Below are positions 17,744-28,100 of a DNA stretch of 64,000 nt, one piece after another. The DNA is taken from NCBI RefSeq assembly GCF_937898475.1, contig NZ_CALEJS010000041.1:186001-250000 (forward strand). The letters run 5' to 3'. Position 1 is the stretch's first letter. Each line of letters opens with the position of its first letter. The DNA comes from an uncultured Chitinophaga sp. (GTDB lineage: Bacteria; Bacteroidota; Bacteroidia; Chitinophagales; Chitinophagaceae). The notes under the pieces are model-generated. The model saw only the letters and a program-made list of their open reading frames with translations. It ran no database searches and was not told where the DNA came from. The position numbers were made by a program, and so were the translations under genes.

Positions 17744-18658
17744 ATGTCCGGTGTTAAGCCATACAGAATAAAAACCATCAGCCAGTTTCATGAGTTCCGC
17801 GGGCTGCCGCAACCGGAACATCCTTTGGTGAGTGTGATCCGGGTGGAAGACCTGGAACATTCCACCGAAACGGAAACCCTGGTGCAGGATTATTATTCGA
17901 TCTCCTTAAAGAGGAATTTTTCCGGGAAGTTTAAATACGGACAACAACAGTACGACTTTGACGCAGGCGTCGTGTTCTTTGTTGCTCCCGGACAGGTATT
18001 CAGCATCGAACAGAAAAATAATGAAGGATCTAAGCCTACGGGGTGGATATTGCTCATCCACCCTGATTTTTTCTGGAACACACCGCTTGCCACCACCATC
18101 AAACAATACGAGTATTTTGACTACTCCGTGAACGAAGCCTTGTTCCTTTCAGAGAAAGAGGAAAATAAGATTGTCGATCTCCTGCAAAACATACAGGAAG
18201 AATACCACGCCAATATCGACAACTTCAGTCAAAGTATCATCCTTTCACAAATAGAGACCTTGCTGAACTACTGCAGCCGTTTCTATCAGCGACAGTTTAT
18301 TACCCGGAAGATCACCAGCCACCAGCTGATTGACCGCCTGGAAAAATTGCTTACCGATTATTTCAACCAACCCGATCTTGCCAGTAAAGGTCTGCCCACC
18401 GTGCATTTTGTTGCGGAATCACTGAATGTATCCCCTGGCTACCTGAGCGGCCTGTTAAAGGTACTCACCGGGCAAAGCACCCAGCAGCATATTCATGAAA
18501 AACTGATCGAAAAAGCCAAAGAAAAACTATCCACTACAAATCTTTCTGTTGGAGAGATCGCTTACGAACTCGGTTTTGAACACCCGCAATCTTTCAATAA
18601 ACTTTTTAAAATCAAAACCAACCTCTCCCCATTAAATTTCAGAAGATCTTTTAACTAA
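17744..18658 (+). CDS. AraC-family transcriptional regulator
   Basis: A 304-residue regulator. The first 170 residues resemble an AraC-type cupin-like sensor region (GVVFFVAPGQVFSIEQ), and residues 205-304 are the AraC double helix-turn-helix, with VAESLNVSPGYLSGLLK as the first and GEIAYELGFEHPQSFNKLFK as the second recognition unit. It probably controls the NmrA-like gene just upstream, with which it shares a transcript, but the ligand is unknown. The sequence ends facing the reverse-strand MFS gene. Confidence 0.9.
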   Translation: MSGVKPYRIKTISQFHEFRGLPQPEHPLVSVIRVEDLEHSTETETLVQDYYSISLKRNFSGKFKYGQQQYDFDAGVVFFVAPGQVFSIEQKNNEGSKPTGWILLIHPDFFWNTPLATTIKQYEYFDYSVNEALFLSEKEENKIVDLLQNIQEEYHANIDNFSQSIILSQIETLLNYCSRFYQRQFITRKITSHQLIDRLEKLLTDYFNQPDLASKGLPTVHFVAESLNVSPGYLSGLLKVLTGQSTQQHIHEKLIEKAKEKLSTTNLSVGEIAYELGFEHPQSFNKLFKIKTNLSPLNFRRSFN

Positions 18659-18690
18659 AACGCACAATTAAAACACTTCATTAAAACACA

Positions 18691-18740
18691 AAAAAAATCC
18701 CGGCACAAGTGCCTTTCCGGCCCCTTGTCCCGGGATTATT
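18691..18740 (-). terminator. Terminator of the MFS transporter gene
   Basis: AATCCCGG (18696-18703) pairs with CCGGGATT (18730-18737), extended by ACAAG with CTTGT inside. On the reverse strand the stem is followed by a run of T, so it ends the transporter transcript. A role in ending the AraC transcript from the other side is weaker. Confidence 0.7.
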
Positions 18741-18752
18741 AGTTATTAATGC

Positions 18753-20081
18753 TTAATTATTAACCACGGCCTTGCCCAGCTCTTCCAAACTCCTCTCTTT
18801 CGTTTCTGGCAACACCTTCACCGCAAACACCAGGTGCAGGATCATCGCCACACAAAAGAAACTAAACGCCAGTGTACCGCCATAAGGTAATTCTGCCACC
18901 ATCGGGAACAGCCAGGTCATCACCGCAGCCCAGAACCAGTGTGTAAAGCTTCCCAGGGCCTGCCCTTTGGCGCGTACGGAGTTCGGGAAGATCTCCGACA
19001 GGAATACCCATATCACCGCGCCCTGCGAAAAAGCAAAGCTGGCAATAAATCCTACCAGGTATACCAGCACCATATAACCGCCGAAGTTTTGGGTGTGGAA
19101 TGCCCAGGCCGTTAATCCCAGGAAGACCACCATCCCGACAGAGCCCGCTATCAGCAAGGTCTTTCTGCCAAACTTATCGATCACGAACATGGCGATGATC
19201 GTGAACACCATATTCGTTACGCCTATAAGCACTGCCTGGAACAATGCCGTATCTCTTGCCAGGCCCGTCATAGAAAATATACGCGGTGCATAATACATGA
19301 TCGCATTGATCCCTGAAAACTGGTTGAAAGTAGCCAGCAGCACCGCGCACATGATGGGAAAGGAAAACTTGCGGGAGAAAAGTTTTTCAGCATGCCCGCT
19401 GCGCTCTTCTTTTAATGAGTCAGCAATATCCGCTACAATGGCATCCGCATCTGTGTTGCCCAGGCCCACCAGCACTTTACGCGCTTCCGTTGTCCGGCCA
19501 CTTTTCATCAGCCAGCGCGGACTTTCAGGAATAACGAACAACAGGAAAAAGAACACAATGGAAGGCACTGCCTGTACACCCAGCATCCAGCGCCAGGCAT
19601 CCGTGGCAACAATATTATTGATATAATAATTAGAGAAATACGCCAGCAAAATACCCAGCACAATATTGAACTGGAACAGCGCTACCAGCCGGCCTCTTAA
19701 CCTGGGCGGCGCGATCTCTGAAATATACATCGGTCCGGCTACGGATGATGCCCCGATACCCAAACCGCCAATAAAACGATAAATGAGGAAAGCGGGCCAC
19801 GAATGCGCCAGTCCGCAACCAATAGCAGATACAATATAAAACACGGCTACCAGCAGCAGCACTTTTTTACGGCCGTATTTGTCCAGCGGGATACCACAGG
19901 CAATAGCGCCTGCTATTGTGCCGATCAGTGCGATGGCGTTGGTGAACCCGTGCCAGAAACCTTCCAGCTGAAAGACTTCCTTGATCGATTGTTCTGCGCC
20001 GGAGATCACCGCCGTATCTGCACCGAATAAAAGACCGCCCAATGCAGCTACCAGGCAGCCCGTGAAAAGTTGTTTGTTCAT
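18753..20081 (-). CDS. Sugar-porter family MFS transporter
   Basis: Inner-membrane sugar symporter of 442 residues with about 12 hydrophobic helices. Sugar-porter signatures are visible: GADTAVISGAEQSIK in helix 1, DKYGRKKVLL after helix 2, a PESPRWL motif closing the first half, DKFGRKTLLI in the second half, and PETKERSLEEL at the C terminus. These match the XylE/AraE/GLUT-like group. The substrate is probably a pentose or hexose. It is transcribed alone and ends in a strong terminator. The polysaccharide locus 3 kb downstream could supply its sugars, but that link is inference. Confidence 0.92.
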   Translation of the reverse strand: MNKQLFTGCLVAALGGLLFGADTAVISGAEQSIKEVFQLEGFWHGFTNAIALIGTIAGAIACGIPLDKYGRKKVLLLVAVFYIVSAIGCGLAHSWPAFLIYRFIGGLGIGASSVAGPMYISEIAPPRLRGRLVALFQFNIVLGILLAYFSNYYINNIVATDAWRWMLGVQAVPSIVFFFLLFVIPESPRWLMKSGRTTEARKVLVGLGNTDADAIVADIADSLKEERSGHAEKLFSRKFSFPIMCAVLLATFNQFSGINAIMYYAPRIFSMTGLARDTALFQAVLIGVTNMVFTIIAMFVIDKFGRKTLLIAGSVGMVVFLGLTAWAFHTQNFGGYMVLVYLVGFIASFAFSQGAVIWVFLSEIFPNSVRAKGQALGSFTHWFWAAVMTWLFPMVAELPYGGTLAFSFFCVAMILHLVFAVKVLPETKERSLEELGKAVVNN

Positions 20082-20225
20082 TCTTGGATTAATTGTTTAA
20101 GGTTGTTCACCAGGGTGGATAGTGGAATTCATCGTTTTAAGATACATATTATTTCATCATTTTTACATAACTTAAAAGTTCGGAACCATCAGGGGCTGAC
20201 ATCCGCGCCGGACGACAGGCGCACT

Positions 20226-20266
20226 TTCAAACGCTCAGCCCTTCAAACGCTCAAACTTTCAATCCG
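20226..20266. repeat. TTCAAACGCT-type heptamer-like repeat before the HEYFH gene
   Basis: TTCAAACGCT occurs at 20226-20235 and 20242-20251, followed by another TCAAACTTTCAA stretch that runs up to the ATG at 20271. A third copy lies just after the gene (21321-21330). It belongs to the same low-complexity family as the repeats at 30048 and 31299. Confidence 0.6.
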
Positions 20267-20270
20267 CCGC

Positions 20271-21302
20271 ATGAAACTGATCCTCCTTTTCCTGCTGATT
20301 TTAGTGTTCCCGCTTCAGCCGAAGCCGGAAGAAAAAATGATGATCAGCCGAATCAGCTATATCATGCATTTAAAGGCTACCCTGGGACAGGAATACTGGC
20401 CCGGCTTCAACACCGTGGCGGGCGATGTGCCGCTGGTGTATTTCACCGATTCCGCCTCCTACATCACCAATCCTACTCCGCGTTTCATGGCGATGTTCCG
20501 CCCGGTACAGATCTACCACAGCGCGGAGATCAACATATATAAGACGCCCGAACGTATTAACCACCATCCCTTCCATATGAGCACCGGGATGGACCTGCTG
20601 GATACCACGGCATTTAATTTCAGGGCCCCATTTATGTTCTGCAGCAGTCCTGAAACCACTAAGAAAGTGGTGACCGACCTGGGCTCAACGGAAGAATGGG
20701 CCACCATGGTACTGCATGAATATTTCCACGGGTTCCAGTTCCGACATGAGCCCATGCTCGACTACTACCTGAGAAATGTATATCCTGTTACTGCGGATAG
20801 CCTTCACCGTGTGTACAAAGGGCACAGCTGGTTTAAACGCCTTACAGATGAAGAGAACGGCTTGCTGCTACTGGCCATCAGCAGTACAGACAGCACCACC
20901 ATGGCCACCTATCTTCAGCTCTTTAAGGATAAACGAAAGGAAAAACGGGACTCCTGCCGGGAGAAACTCCGGATCGACATCCGCAAATACGAAGGATATT
21001 ATGAGAAGCTGGAAGGCAGCGCCCGCTATGTGGAATACCAGCTGATGAACAGTTTCCATACCTTACCGCCCGACAAAGCCCTGCAAAAGAGCGATACTTT
21101 CTATACGGCCAATAAACAGTTCAGTGATTTCCAGCTGGAGAAAAACACCTGGCTGTTTGAAACCACCCATTCTGCCAACTACACCTACGCCACCGGTTTT
21201 AATATGACCCGCCTGCTGGACAAGCTGAAGCGTCCTTATAAAGAACAGCTGTTCACCAATGCCCCGCTTTTCCTGGACTCCCTGGTGTTGCAACAGCCCT
21301 GA
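20271..21302 (+). CDS. Secreted protein with HEYFH zinc-peptidase-like motif
   Basis: A 343-residue protein with an N-terminal signal peptide (MKLILLFLLILVFPLQ). An HExxH motif, LHEYFHGFQF (His149, Glu150, His153), is the zinc-binding and catalytic signature of many metallopeptidases. A candidate third ligand could lie in the EGSARYVEYQ stretch about 110 residues later, where a Glu follows a helix. I do not recognise a named family. The frame is open from 20070, but the ATG at 20271 begins a proper signal peptide and the upstream part consists of repeats. It stands alone between divergent or differently regulated genes. Export is well supported; peptidase activity is inferred from the motif. 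Confidence 0.7.
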   Translation: MKLILLFLLILVFPLQPKPEEKMMISRISYIMHLKATLGQEYWPGFNTVAGDVPLVYFTDSASYITNPTPRFMAMFRPVQIYHSAEINIYKTPERINHHPFHMSTGMDLLDTTAFNFRAPFMFCSSPETTKKVVTDLGSTEEWATMVLHEYFHGFQFRHEPMLDYYLRNVYPVTADSLHRVYKGHSWFKRLTDEENGLLLLAISSTDSTTMATYLQLFKDKRKEKRDSCREKLRIDIRKYEGYYEKLEGSARYVEYQLMNSFHTLPPDKALQKSDTFYTANKQFSDFQLEKNTWLFETTHSANYTYATGFNMTRLLDKLKRPYKEQLFTNAPLFLDSLVLQQP

Positions 21303-21340
21303 CATTCAAACCCTTAACCTTTCAAACGCTTAAACCCTCC
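21303..21340. repeat. TTCAAACGCT repeat after the HEYFH gene
   Basis: A short run (ATTCAAACCC, TTTCAAACGCTTAAACC) that shares the 10-mer TTCAAACGCT with the copies before the same gene. Confidence 0.5.
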
Positions 21341-21345
21341 TCATA

Positions 21346-21377
21346 TTTGCTTACTTACTAATCAGTCAGTATCTTTG
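21346..21377 (+). promoter_or_regulatory. tetR promoter with embedded operator
   Basis: TTTG (21346-21349), 20 bases, then TATCTTTG (21370-21377): both boxes of the Bacteroidota promoter at ideal spacing. Between them lies an imperfect palindrome, ACTTACT-AATC-AGTCAGT (21353-21370), with 6 of 7 bases matching between half-sites. This is a typical TetR-family operator shape and position, so the regulator at 21400 probably represses itself. Confidence 0.75.
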
Positions 21378-21399
21378 TACCTTCGAATGTTTAAAACAC

Positions 21400-21951
21400 A
21401 TGTCTAATACCAGGGAAAAAATTATTGAGCTGGCGGACCAGCTCATACGTACAAAAGGCTTTAATGCATTCAGTTACGCGGATATCTCTGCGCCGCTGGA
21501 CATTAAAAATGCGGCCGTCCATTACCATTTTCCCAATAAAGCTGACCTGGGCATTGCCGTCATTGAACAGGAGATCGCAAGGTTGAACGATGGCATACAT
21601 CAGTGGAAAAAGCTTTCGCCTGATGCCCGGCTGAAAAAAATGATCGCTATCTTTCAGCAGCGCTACAAACAGCGCACCATCTGCCTGGTGGGTTCTTTAA
21701 CCCCGGATTACGATACTTTTTCGCCGGCCATGCAACAAAAAGTACAGGAAATGTGTAAAGGAATACTTGACTGGATGGCAGACTGCCTGGAAGAAGGAAG
21801 GGAAGCCGGAAATTTCAGCTTTGAAGGCGATGCGTACGACAGGGCCCTGATGGTAATGTCTAACCTGATGTCTTCCCTGCTGTACTCCCGCGTGCTGGGT
21901 GGTAATATCTTTGGAAGGATGAGCAAACAACTATCGAAAGACCTGATTTAA
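21400..21951 (+). CDS. TetR/AcrR-family regulator
   Basis: A 183-residue repressor with the TetR helix-turn-helix in residues 1-50 (TREKIIELADQLIRTKGF, then SYADIS and AAVHYHFPNKADL) and a helical ligand-binding domain behind it. It lies 22 bases downstream of a promoter that contains a fitting operator. The FabF-like gene follows 79 bases later across a heptamer repeat and may be its target. The ligand is unknown; a fatty-acyl signal would fit the neighbour but is speculation. Confidence 0.92.
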   Translation: MSNTREKIIELADQLIRTKGFNAFSYADISAPLDIKNAAVHYHFPNKADLGIAVIEQEIARLNDGIHQWKKLSPDARLKKMIAIFQQRYKQRTICLVGSLTPDYDTFSPAMQQKVQEMCKGILDWMADCLEEGREAGNFSFEGDAYDRALMVMSNLMSSLLYSRVLGGNIFGRMSKQLSKDLI

Positions 21952-21954
21952 CTA

Positions 21955-22014
21955 GCCATTAGCTATTAGCCACTGGCTGCTGGCTAATGGCTAAATGCTA
22001 ACAGCTAACAGCTT
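21955..22014. repeat. GCTAA-type heptamer repeat with facing arms
   Basis: Units of 7 bp: TGGCTAA, TGGCTAA, ATGCTAA, CAGCTAA, CAGCTTA in the right arm, with a facing arm AGCCATTAGCTATTAGCCA on the left. The arms can fold back on each other. A second member of the family lies at 42205-42318. Confidence 0.7.
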
Positions 22015-22030
22015 AAAACAAATATATCTC

Positions 22031-23275
22031 ATGAAAAGAGCAGTTATCACCGGACTAGGCGCTTTAACACCGATTGGCAATACAACCGCCGCCTTTTGGG
22101 ACAACCTGGTAAAAGGAACAAGCGGCGCGGCACGCATCACCAGGTTTGATCCCAGCCGCTTCAGAACACAGTTCGCCGGTGAGCTAAAAGGCTTTGATCC
22201 GCAACAGTTGCTGGATAAAGCCGATATCCGTAAAACAGACCCTTTCACTCAATACGCACTCGCCGCGGCAGAGGAAGCCGTGAAAGATTCGGGGCTTGAC
22301 ATGTCAAAAATAGATCCTTTTGATGCAGGCGTTATCTGGGGCTCCGGACAAGGCGGTATGCAAACCTTCGAAGAACAGGTGAAGGAATATACCCAGGGCG
22401 ACTTTAATCCCCGTTTCAGCCCGTATTTCGTGCCTAAGCTGATCGCCAATATGGCCTCCGGCATGATCTCCATGAAATACGGCATGATGGGCATCAACTA
22501 TACCACCGTTTCTGCCTGCTCCACCTCCAACACGGCCATCATGGACGCGCTGAACTATATACGGCTGGGTAAGGCAAAAGTGATCGTTACCGGCGGCTCT
22601 GAAGCGCCCGTTACAGAAGCTTCCGTAGGCGGTTTCTGTGCCATGAAGGCGATGTCTACCCGTAACGATGATCCCGCTGCGGCCTCCCGCCCCTTCGATG
22701 TGGAAAGGGACGGCTTTGTAATGGGAGAAGGCGCCGGCGCCCTGATACTCGAAGAATATGAACATGCCAAAGCCCGTGGCGCACACATCTATGCCGAAGT
22801 AGCCGGAGCAGCCATGACCGCGGATGCCTATCATATGACCGCAACACACCCCGAAGGACTGGGCGCTTATAAGGCAATGCAACTGGCCCTGGAAGACGCA
22901 GGACTGAATCCCTCACAGGTGGATTATCTCAATGCCCATGCTACTTCCACGCCCGTAGGTGACCTCAGTGAAATAAAAGCGATCAGCAAATTATTTGGCG
23001 AGCAGCCCGCACATCTGCATATCAGCGCTACCAAATCCATGACAGGACACTTACTGGGCGCTGCTGGCGCGATAGAGGCGATTGCCTGCATCCTGGCCAT
23101 CCGCAACGGGATTGTTCCCGCTACGATCAACACCACACAACTGGACCCGCTTATTCCCGCCGGACTGCAGATCGTACTGCAACAGGCGATTGAGAAAAAA
23201 GTGAAAGTGGCGATGAGCAACACTTTTGGTTTCGGCGGACACAACGGCATTGTAGTCTTCAGGGATATTAACTGA
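22031..23275 (+). CDS. Beta-ketoacyl-ACP synthase II-like (FabF)
   Basis: Elongating condensing enzyme of 414 residues, cytosolic, which joins malonyl-ACP to an acyl chain. The thiolase-fold triad is complete: Cys163 in SACSTSN, His in NAHATSTP near residue 304, and His in SMTGHLLGAAG near residue 340. The C terminus NTFGFGGHN is also typical. Length is normal. It is not in a visible fatty-acid operon (no ACP or FabG beside it), so it may be a second copy under control of the adjacent TetR regulator. The biosynthetic cluster at 51400 encodes its own ketosynthases. Confidence 0.93.
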   Translation: MKRAVITGLGALTPIGNTTAAFWDNLVKGTSGAARITRFDPSRFRTQFAGELKGFDPQQLLDKADIRKTDPFTQYALAAAEEAVKDSGLDMSKIDPFDAGVIWGSGQGGMQTFEEQVKEYTQGDFNPRFSPYFVPKLIANMASGMISMKYGMMGINYTTVSACSTSNTAIMDALNYIRLGKAKVIVTGGSEAPVTEASVGGFCAMKAMSTRNDDPAAASRPFDVERDGFVMGEGAGALILEEYEHAKARGAHIYAEVAGAAMTADAYHMTATHPEGLGAYKAMQLALEDAGLNPSQVDYLNAHATSTPVGDLSEIKAISKLFGEQPAHLHISATKSMTGHLLGAAGAIEAIACILAIRNGIVPATINTTQLDPLIPAGLQIVLQQAIEKKVKVAMSNTFGFGGHNGIVVFRDIN

Positions 23276-23317
23276 TTTTTGCTATATTCGTGGGGTTCCT
23301 GTAATTCCACGTTTATT

Positions 23318-23878
23318 TTGCCAACCGATAAAACATACCTGTACGAATTATGGCAGAAGGTCTGTACCAATAACGACCAGCAGGCATTCCAGGCCCTGTT
23401 CGAACAACTGTACCTCCGCCTTGTCAATTTCAGTATTGCCTATGTGCATAACCGTGAACCGGCAGAAGAGATCGTTGGCGATGTTTTCCTGAAACTCTGG
23501 ATGAACCGCGCCGCCACCGGCGAAATCACCCATGTGGAAACCTACCTCTTTACAGCAGTGCGTCACCAGTCGCTCAACTACCTGCGCAAATTCTCTACTT
23601 ATCATGTGATCAGTACCGACCAGACGCAGGAGATCCATATGGTAGATACCGCCAGCCCGGCGGATGCTACTGAATGGAAAGAGCTCCTGTTCAAACTCCA
23701 GCAGGCGGTAGACGCACTGCCTCCTGAACGTAAACGTATCTTCAAACTGGTGAAGGAAGAAGGCTTCACCTGCAAACAGGTGGCGGAGATACTGCAATTA
23801 TCCCCCAGGACCGTGGAGACACAGCTTTTTAAGGCCGTGAAACAGTTAAGGGTAACATTACAGGGGATTTCTCATTAG
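23318..23878 (+). CDS. ECF RNA polymerase sigma factor (FecI-like)
   Basis: Extracytoplasmic-function sigma factor of 186 residues. Region 2 is seen in QAFQALFEQLYLRLVNFSIAYVHN followed by AEEIVGDVFLKLW, and region 4 in ALPPERKRIFKLVKEEG with the helix-turn-helix TCKQVAEILQLSPRTVETQL. There is no in-frame ATG near the start. TTG at 23318 gives a family-like N terminus; TTG at 23279 is an alternative that would overlap a promoter-like TATATTCG (23283-23290). It leads a sigma/anti-sigma/SusC/SusD unit and should drive that locus when the receptor signals. Confidence 0.9.
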   Translation: MPTDKTYLYELWQKVCTNNDQQAFQALFEQLYLRLVNFSIAYVHNREPAEEIVGDVFLKLWMNRAATGEITHVETYLFTAVRHQSLNYLRKFSTYHVISTDQTQEIHMVDTASPADATEWKELLFKLQQAVDALPPERKRIFKLVKEEGFTCKQVAEILQLSPRTVETQLFKAVKQLRVTLQGISH

Positions 23879-23957
23879 AAAGTTTAAAAATTTTTCCTCC
23901 CCGATACGTAGTTCCTCCTTTTTCGGTGTCTAACCCCATAACAAGCCATCTTATATT

Positions 23958-25040
23958 ATGAACGCGGACCAATTCTCCTGGTTATTATCCAAAGAGCTGC
24001 AGGGCTCCCTCACTGCCGAAGAACGCGCCGTGATGGAGGCCGCGATAGCCGCCGACCCGGAGCTGGCCGCGCAAAGACGCCTGCTCATGGCCTTCTGGCA
24101 ACAGCGGGAGGACAAAGCGGATCCCAACCGTATTACCCAGCAGGCTTTTTCCCGCCTGGTGGATAATATCAAACAGGCCGATCCTGCCCAATGGCCGGAT
24201 GCCGAAACGCCTGTTGTGCCGTTCCCGGAATACAAAGAGCCCCGGTCCTTTTCCTGGCTCAAAGTGGCAGCCCTCTTCCTGCTGCTGGCGGGCAGTGCGT
24301 ATCTCCTCACCATGTACTTCCGGCGGCAACCGCCACAGCCTGCGGCGCCCATGGCCAGTAAGCATAATAATAAAGGCGACCGCTCCCGCATCATGCTGTC
24401 CGATGGCAGCGTAGTATGGCTGAATGCCGACAGTGAGCTGAAATACCCGGAAAATTTTGACAATAGCAAAGAAAGAAGAGTGGTCCTCACCGGGGAAGCC
24501 TTTTTTGAAGTGGCCCCCGATGCCGGTAAACCCTTCCTGATCAGCACCAGCAAAATGAATATCCGCGTACTGGGCACTTCCTTTAATGTGAAATCCTACC
24601 CGGATGACCTGAAGCACGAAACCACCCTGCTGACGGGCGCCATAGAAGTGATACTGAAAGACAGGCCGGATGCAAAGATCCGCCTGAAACCCAACGAAAA
24701 GCTGGTGATTCCGAACACACCGCCGGACACCATCGCGGGCAATCCGCAACCGGCGCTGATGATCAGCAAACCTACCTACTTCCCCGACCAGGACAGCGCC
24801 ATGATTGAAACCGCCTGGACAGAAGACCGGCTCATATTCAGGAGCGAACGCTTTGAAGACCTGGCCCTGCAGATGGAACGCTGGTATAACGTAGACATCA
24901 CATTCAAAGATAAAGAACTGGCCAACCTGCGCTTTACCGGTATTTTCAGGAATGAAAAACTGGAAACAGCGCTCAAAGCCCTGCAGTTAACAGAACCTTT
25001 TAAATACAAAATCGATAATGGTCATGTGGAAATTTACTGA
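23958..25040 (+). CDS. FecR-like anti-sigma factor
   Basis: Inner-membrane signal relay of 360 residues. The cytoplasmic N terminus (residues 1-90) should bind the ECF sigma factor. One membrane helix follows near residues 97-115 (WLKVAALFLLLAGSAYLL). The periplasmic FecR domain shows its usual RIMLSDGSVVWLNADSEL and VVLTGEAFFEVAPDAGKPF stretches, and the C-terminal part has the STN-binding-like domain with the motif RFEDLALQMERWYNVDI. It lies 79 bases behind the sigma gene and ahead of SusC, whose STN domain is its expected partner. Confidence 0.93.
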   Translation: MNADQFSWLLSKELQGSLTAEERAVMEAAIAADPELAAQRRLLMAFWQQREDKADPNRITQQAFSRLVDNIKQADPAQWPDAETPVVPFPEYKEPRSFSWLKVAALFLLLAGSAYLLTMYFRRQPPQPAAPMASKHNNKGDRSRIMLSDGSVVWLNADSELKYPENFDNSKERRVVLTGEAFFEVAPDAGKPFLISTSKMNIRVLGTSFNVKSYPDDLKHETTLLTGAIEVILKDRPDAKIRLKPNEKLVIPNTPPDTIAGNPQPALMISKPTYFPDQDSAMIETAWTEDRLIFRSERFEDLALQMERWYNVDITFKDKELANLRFTGIFRNEKLETALKALQLTEPFKYKIDNGHVEIY

Positions 25041-25162
25041 CAACTAAACAGTTAAAATAAAAAACGGGAAATGTGCAACCATTCCCCGCGTATTAGTTTT
25101 ACAGGAAGCGCCTGAAGGTAAGAGCTCAACGTTTCCCATTATTCACTAACATTCCTAAAGTT

Positions 25163-28100
25163 ATGAAAAAAAAGCAACTGGTGCATGCTTACCGGGACAG
25201 GCGTGCGCTACTTAGAGCCATCTTTGTTATGAAATTTACTTTCCTCATTATTCTGACGGCCTGTCTTCAATTATCCGCTAAAGTGCACTCGCAAAAAGTA
25301 TCCCTGCATGTCAGCGATGCCAGTATAAAAAAAGTACTGGCCATGATAGAGTCGCAAACACCCTATCATTTCCTTTTCAGCGACCGCCGGCTGAAAGACA
25401 GGAACAATGTCAGCGTACAGGTGCAACAGGCAGATGTATTCGCCGTACTGGAACAGGTTCTGAAACCCGCCAGCCTCGAATATAAGCTGCTGGACGACAA
25501 CCTGGTGGTGATCACCCCCCGCGGTGAAATCACTACAGACGTGAAAGTAAATGGCCGCGTTACCGGGCCAGATCAGCTGCCGCTGGTGGGCGTTACCGTT
25601 AAAGTGAAAGGTACCTCTATCGGCAAACTTACCGATGTGGACGGAAAATTTGAACTGAATGTACCCGACGACGCCGTGCTGGAATGCAGCTACATTGGTT
25701 ACGAAACACAGGAAGTACCCGTGAACGGCCGCAGCTCCATTAATATCGTGCTGCAGCCCAGCGACAAGTCCCTGAACGAGATCGTTGTGATCGGCTACCA
25801 GGCCGTTAAAAAGAAAGACCTCACCGGGGCTGTATCAGTAGTGAGAACGGAAGAAGCCCAGCGCATTACCGCCACCACCATCGGCGAATCCATCCAGGGC
25901 CTGGCTACGGGCGTGAATGTACGAAGCGGCGGCCGCCCCGGACAGGAATCCAAGATAGAGATCCGTGGCGTAGGTACACTGAATAATAATGATCCGCTGT
26001 TCGTGATAGATGGTCTTATCTCCTACGGCAACCGTGATTTCAACCCTGCCGATGTAGAAAGCATACAGGTATTGAAAGACGCTTCTGCCGCCGCCATCTA
26101 CGGCGCCAATGCAGCCAACGGCGTAGTGATCATCACAACCAAGAAAGGAAAGGAAGGCCCCATGCGCGTAAACTTCAATGCCAAATATGGCATTCAGAAA
26201 ATACCGAAAAGGTGGGACCTTACCAATAACCTCGAGTTTGCTGAGCTGAACAAAACCGCCTATATCAATGGCGGCAGAGAGCCTATGGCCAGCGTTTCTA
26301 CAGAATTCAATCCTGATATCAATACCGACTGGCAGGATGCGGTAATGCGCACCGGTGCTTACCAGGATTATGGCCTCGACTTCTCCGGCGGTAGCAAAAA
26401 TGCATCCTATTTCATTTCCGGTAACTACTTTAAAAATACGGGTACCGTCATCGGCACTTCCTTTGACCGTATCAGCCTTCGGGTAAATACAGAAGGCTCC
26501 CGCGGTATATTCCGCATTGGCGAGAACCTTTCCATTACCAATGCGCATGAAGACAGGATGGAAGGCAATCCCTTCTACGATATGGTAAGGATGCTGCCCG
26601 TAATACCGCTCTACGATGCCAACAACCCCGGCGGTTATGGCTATGGCAGCGATAAAGCCTATACCTTCGGCACCAACCCGGTTGCCATCAATAACCTGAT
26701 ACAGAGCGATCAGTATAATTTCAGGATCAGGGGTAATGCTTACGCAGAAGTGCGCCCGGTGGATTGGTTATTCTATAAATTCAACCTGGGCGTAGAAACC
26801 AGCTTCGATCATTTCAAATCACTGCGGAAGCTGGGCTCCTGGACCTACAATCAGCCCGTAGATCCTTCCAACCTGTACGAGAACAGGGCGCAGTTCCTCT
26901 CCATGTTATATGAGCATACGCTGAACTTCAACAAGCAGTTTGGCCAGCACAACATCAATGGTGTAGCCGGTATCAGCTACCGTACGGTAGATTATGAACT
27001 GACAGGAGCAGGTAAGCAGAACATCGCGCAATACCCGGCAGGCCGCTATTTCGATCAGCTGGATGCAGGCACCACCCTGCAAACCGTAGAAGGGAACAGT
27101 AAGGAATTTGTAACACTCTCCTACCTTGGAAGGCTCAACTACGACTATGCAGAGCGCTACCTGCTCTCCCTCACCTTCCGCCGGGATGGTGACTCCCGCT
27201 TCGGTAAAGATAACCGCTGGGGTAATTTCCCGTCCGTATCAGGCGCCTGGCGTATCAGCAGGGAAGCGTTCTTCAAAGTGCCCTGGGTCAGCGATCTGAA
27301 ATTAAGGGCTTCTTATGGTGTGCTGGGTAATACCTCTACTATCCCGAACTATGCCCGCATACCGTCTCTTAACCTCTTCCCCTATGCCGTATTTGGTGAG
27401 TCGCAGAGCATACAGACCGGTGCTATCCAAACTTCACTCGTGAACCAGGATATTAAATGGGAAGAAAAACGGACCTTCAACGTAGGCTTCGACGCTTCCA
27501 TCCTCAATAACTCGCTGGATGTAACAGCAGAATACTACCGCGCTACCACAAAAGATATCCTGGTACAGCTGCCCATAGCCGGTACTACGGGTAATGACGG
27601 TGGTAATCCCTTTGCCAATGCGGCCTCACTGCGTAACTCCGGTGTAGAAGTAAGCGTTACCTACCGCAATAATAAGGGCGCTTTCAAATATAACATCAGC
27701 GGTAACTTCACTACCATAAAGAATGAAGTGATCGAGCTGGGTAACCTGGGCGCAGGCAGAACATATATTTCTACCGGCCTTACCCGCAGTGAAATAGGAC
27801 GCTCCATCGGTGAATGGTATGTGCTGAAATCCAACGGTATCTTCCAGAACCAGAAAGAGATCGATGATTATAAAGTACAACCCTTTGCCAAACCGGGCGA
27901 TATCCGCTATGTAAATGTAAACGGCGATGATATTATAGATAATGACGACCGCACCTATGTAGGCAGCCCGTGGCCCAAACTGCAGACAGGACTGGCATTC
28001 AACGCTTCTTATAAGGACTTTACCTTTTCGATGATGCTGTATGGCAACTTCGGCAACAAACTGTTCAACGGTGTACGCAGCGTGATGGACCGTTTTGATG

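Noticed and set aside
20070..20270. Upstream extension of the HEYFH protein
   Set aside because: It lacks a signal peptide at its start, includes the repeat region, and would bury the clear signal peptide that begins at 20271.
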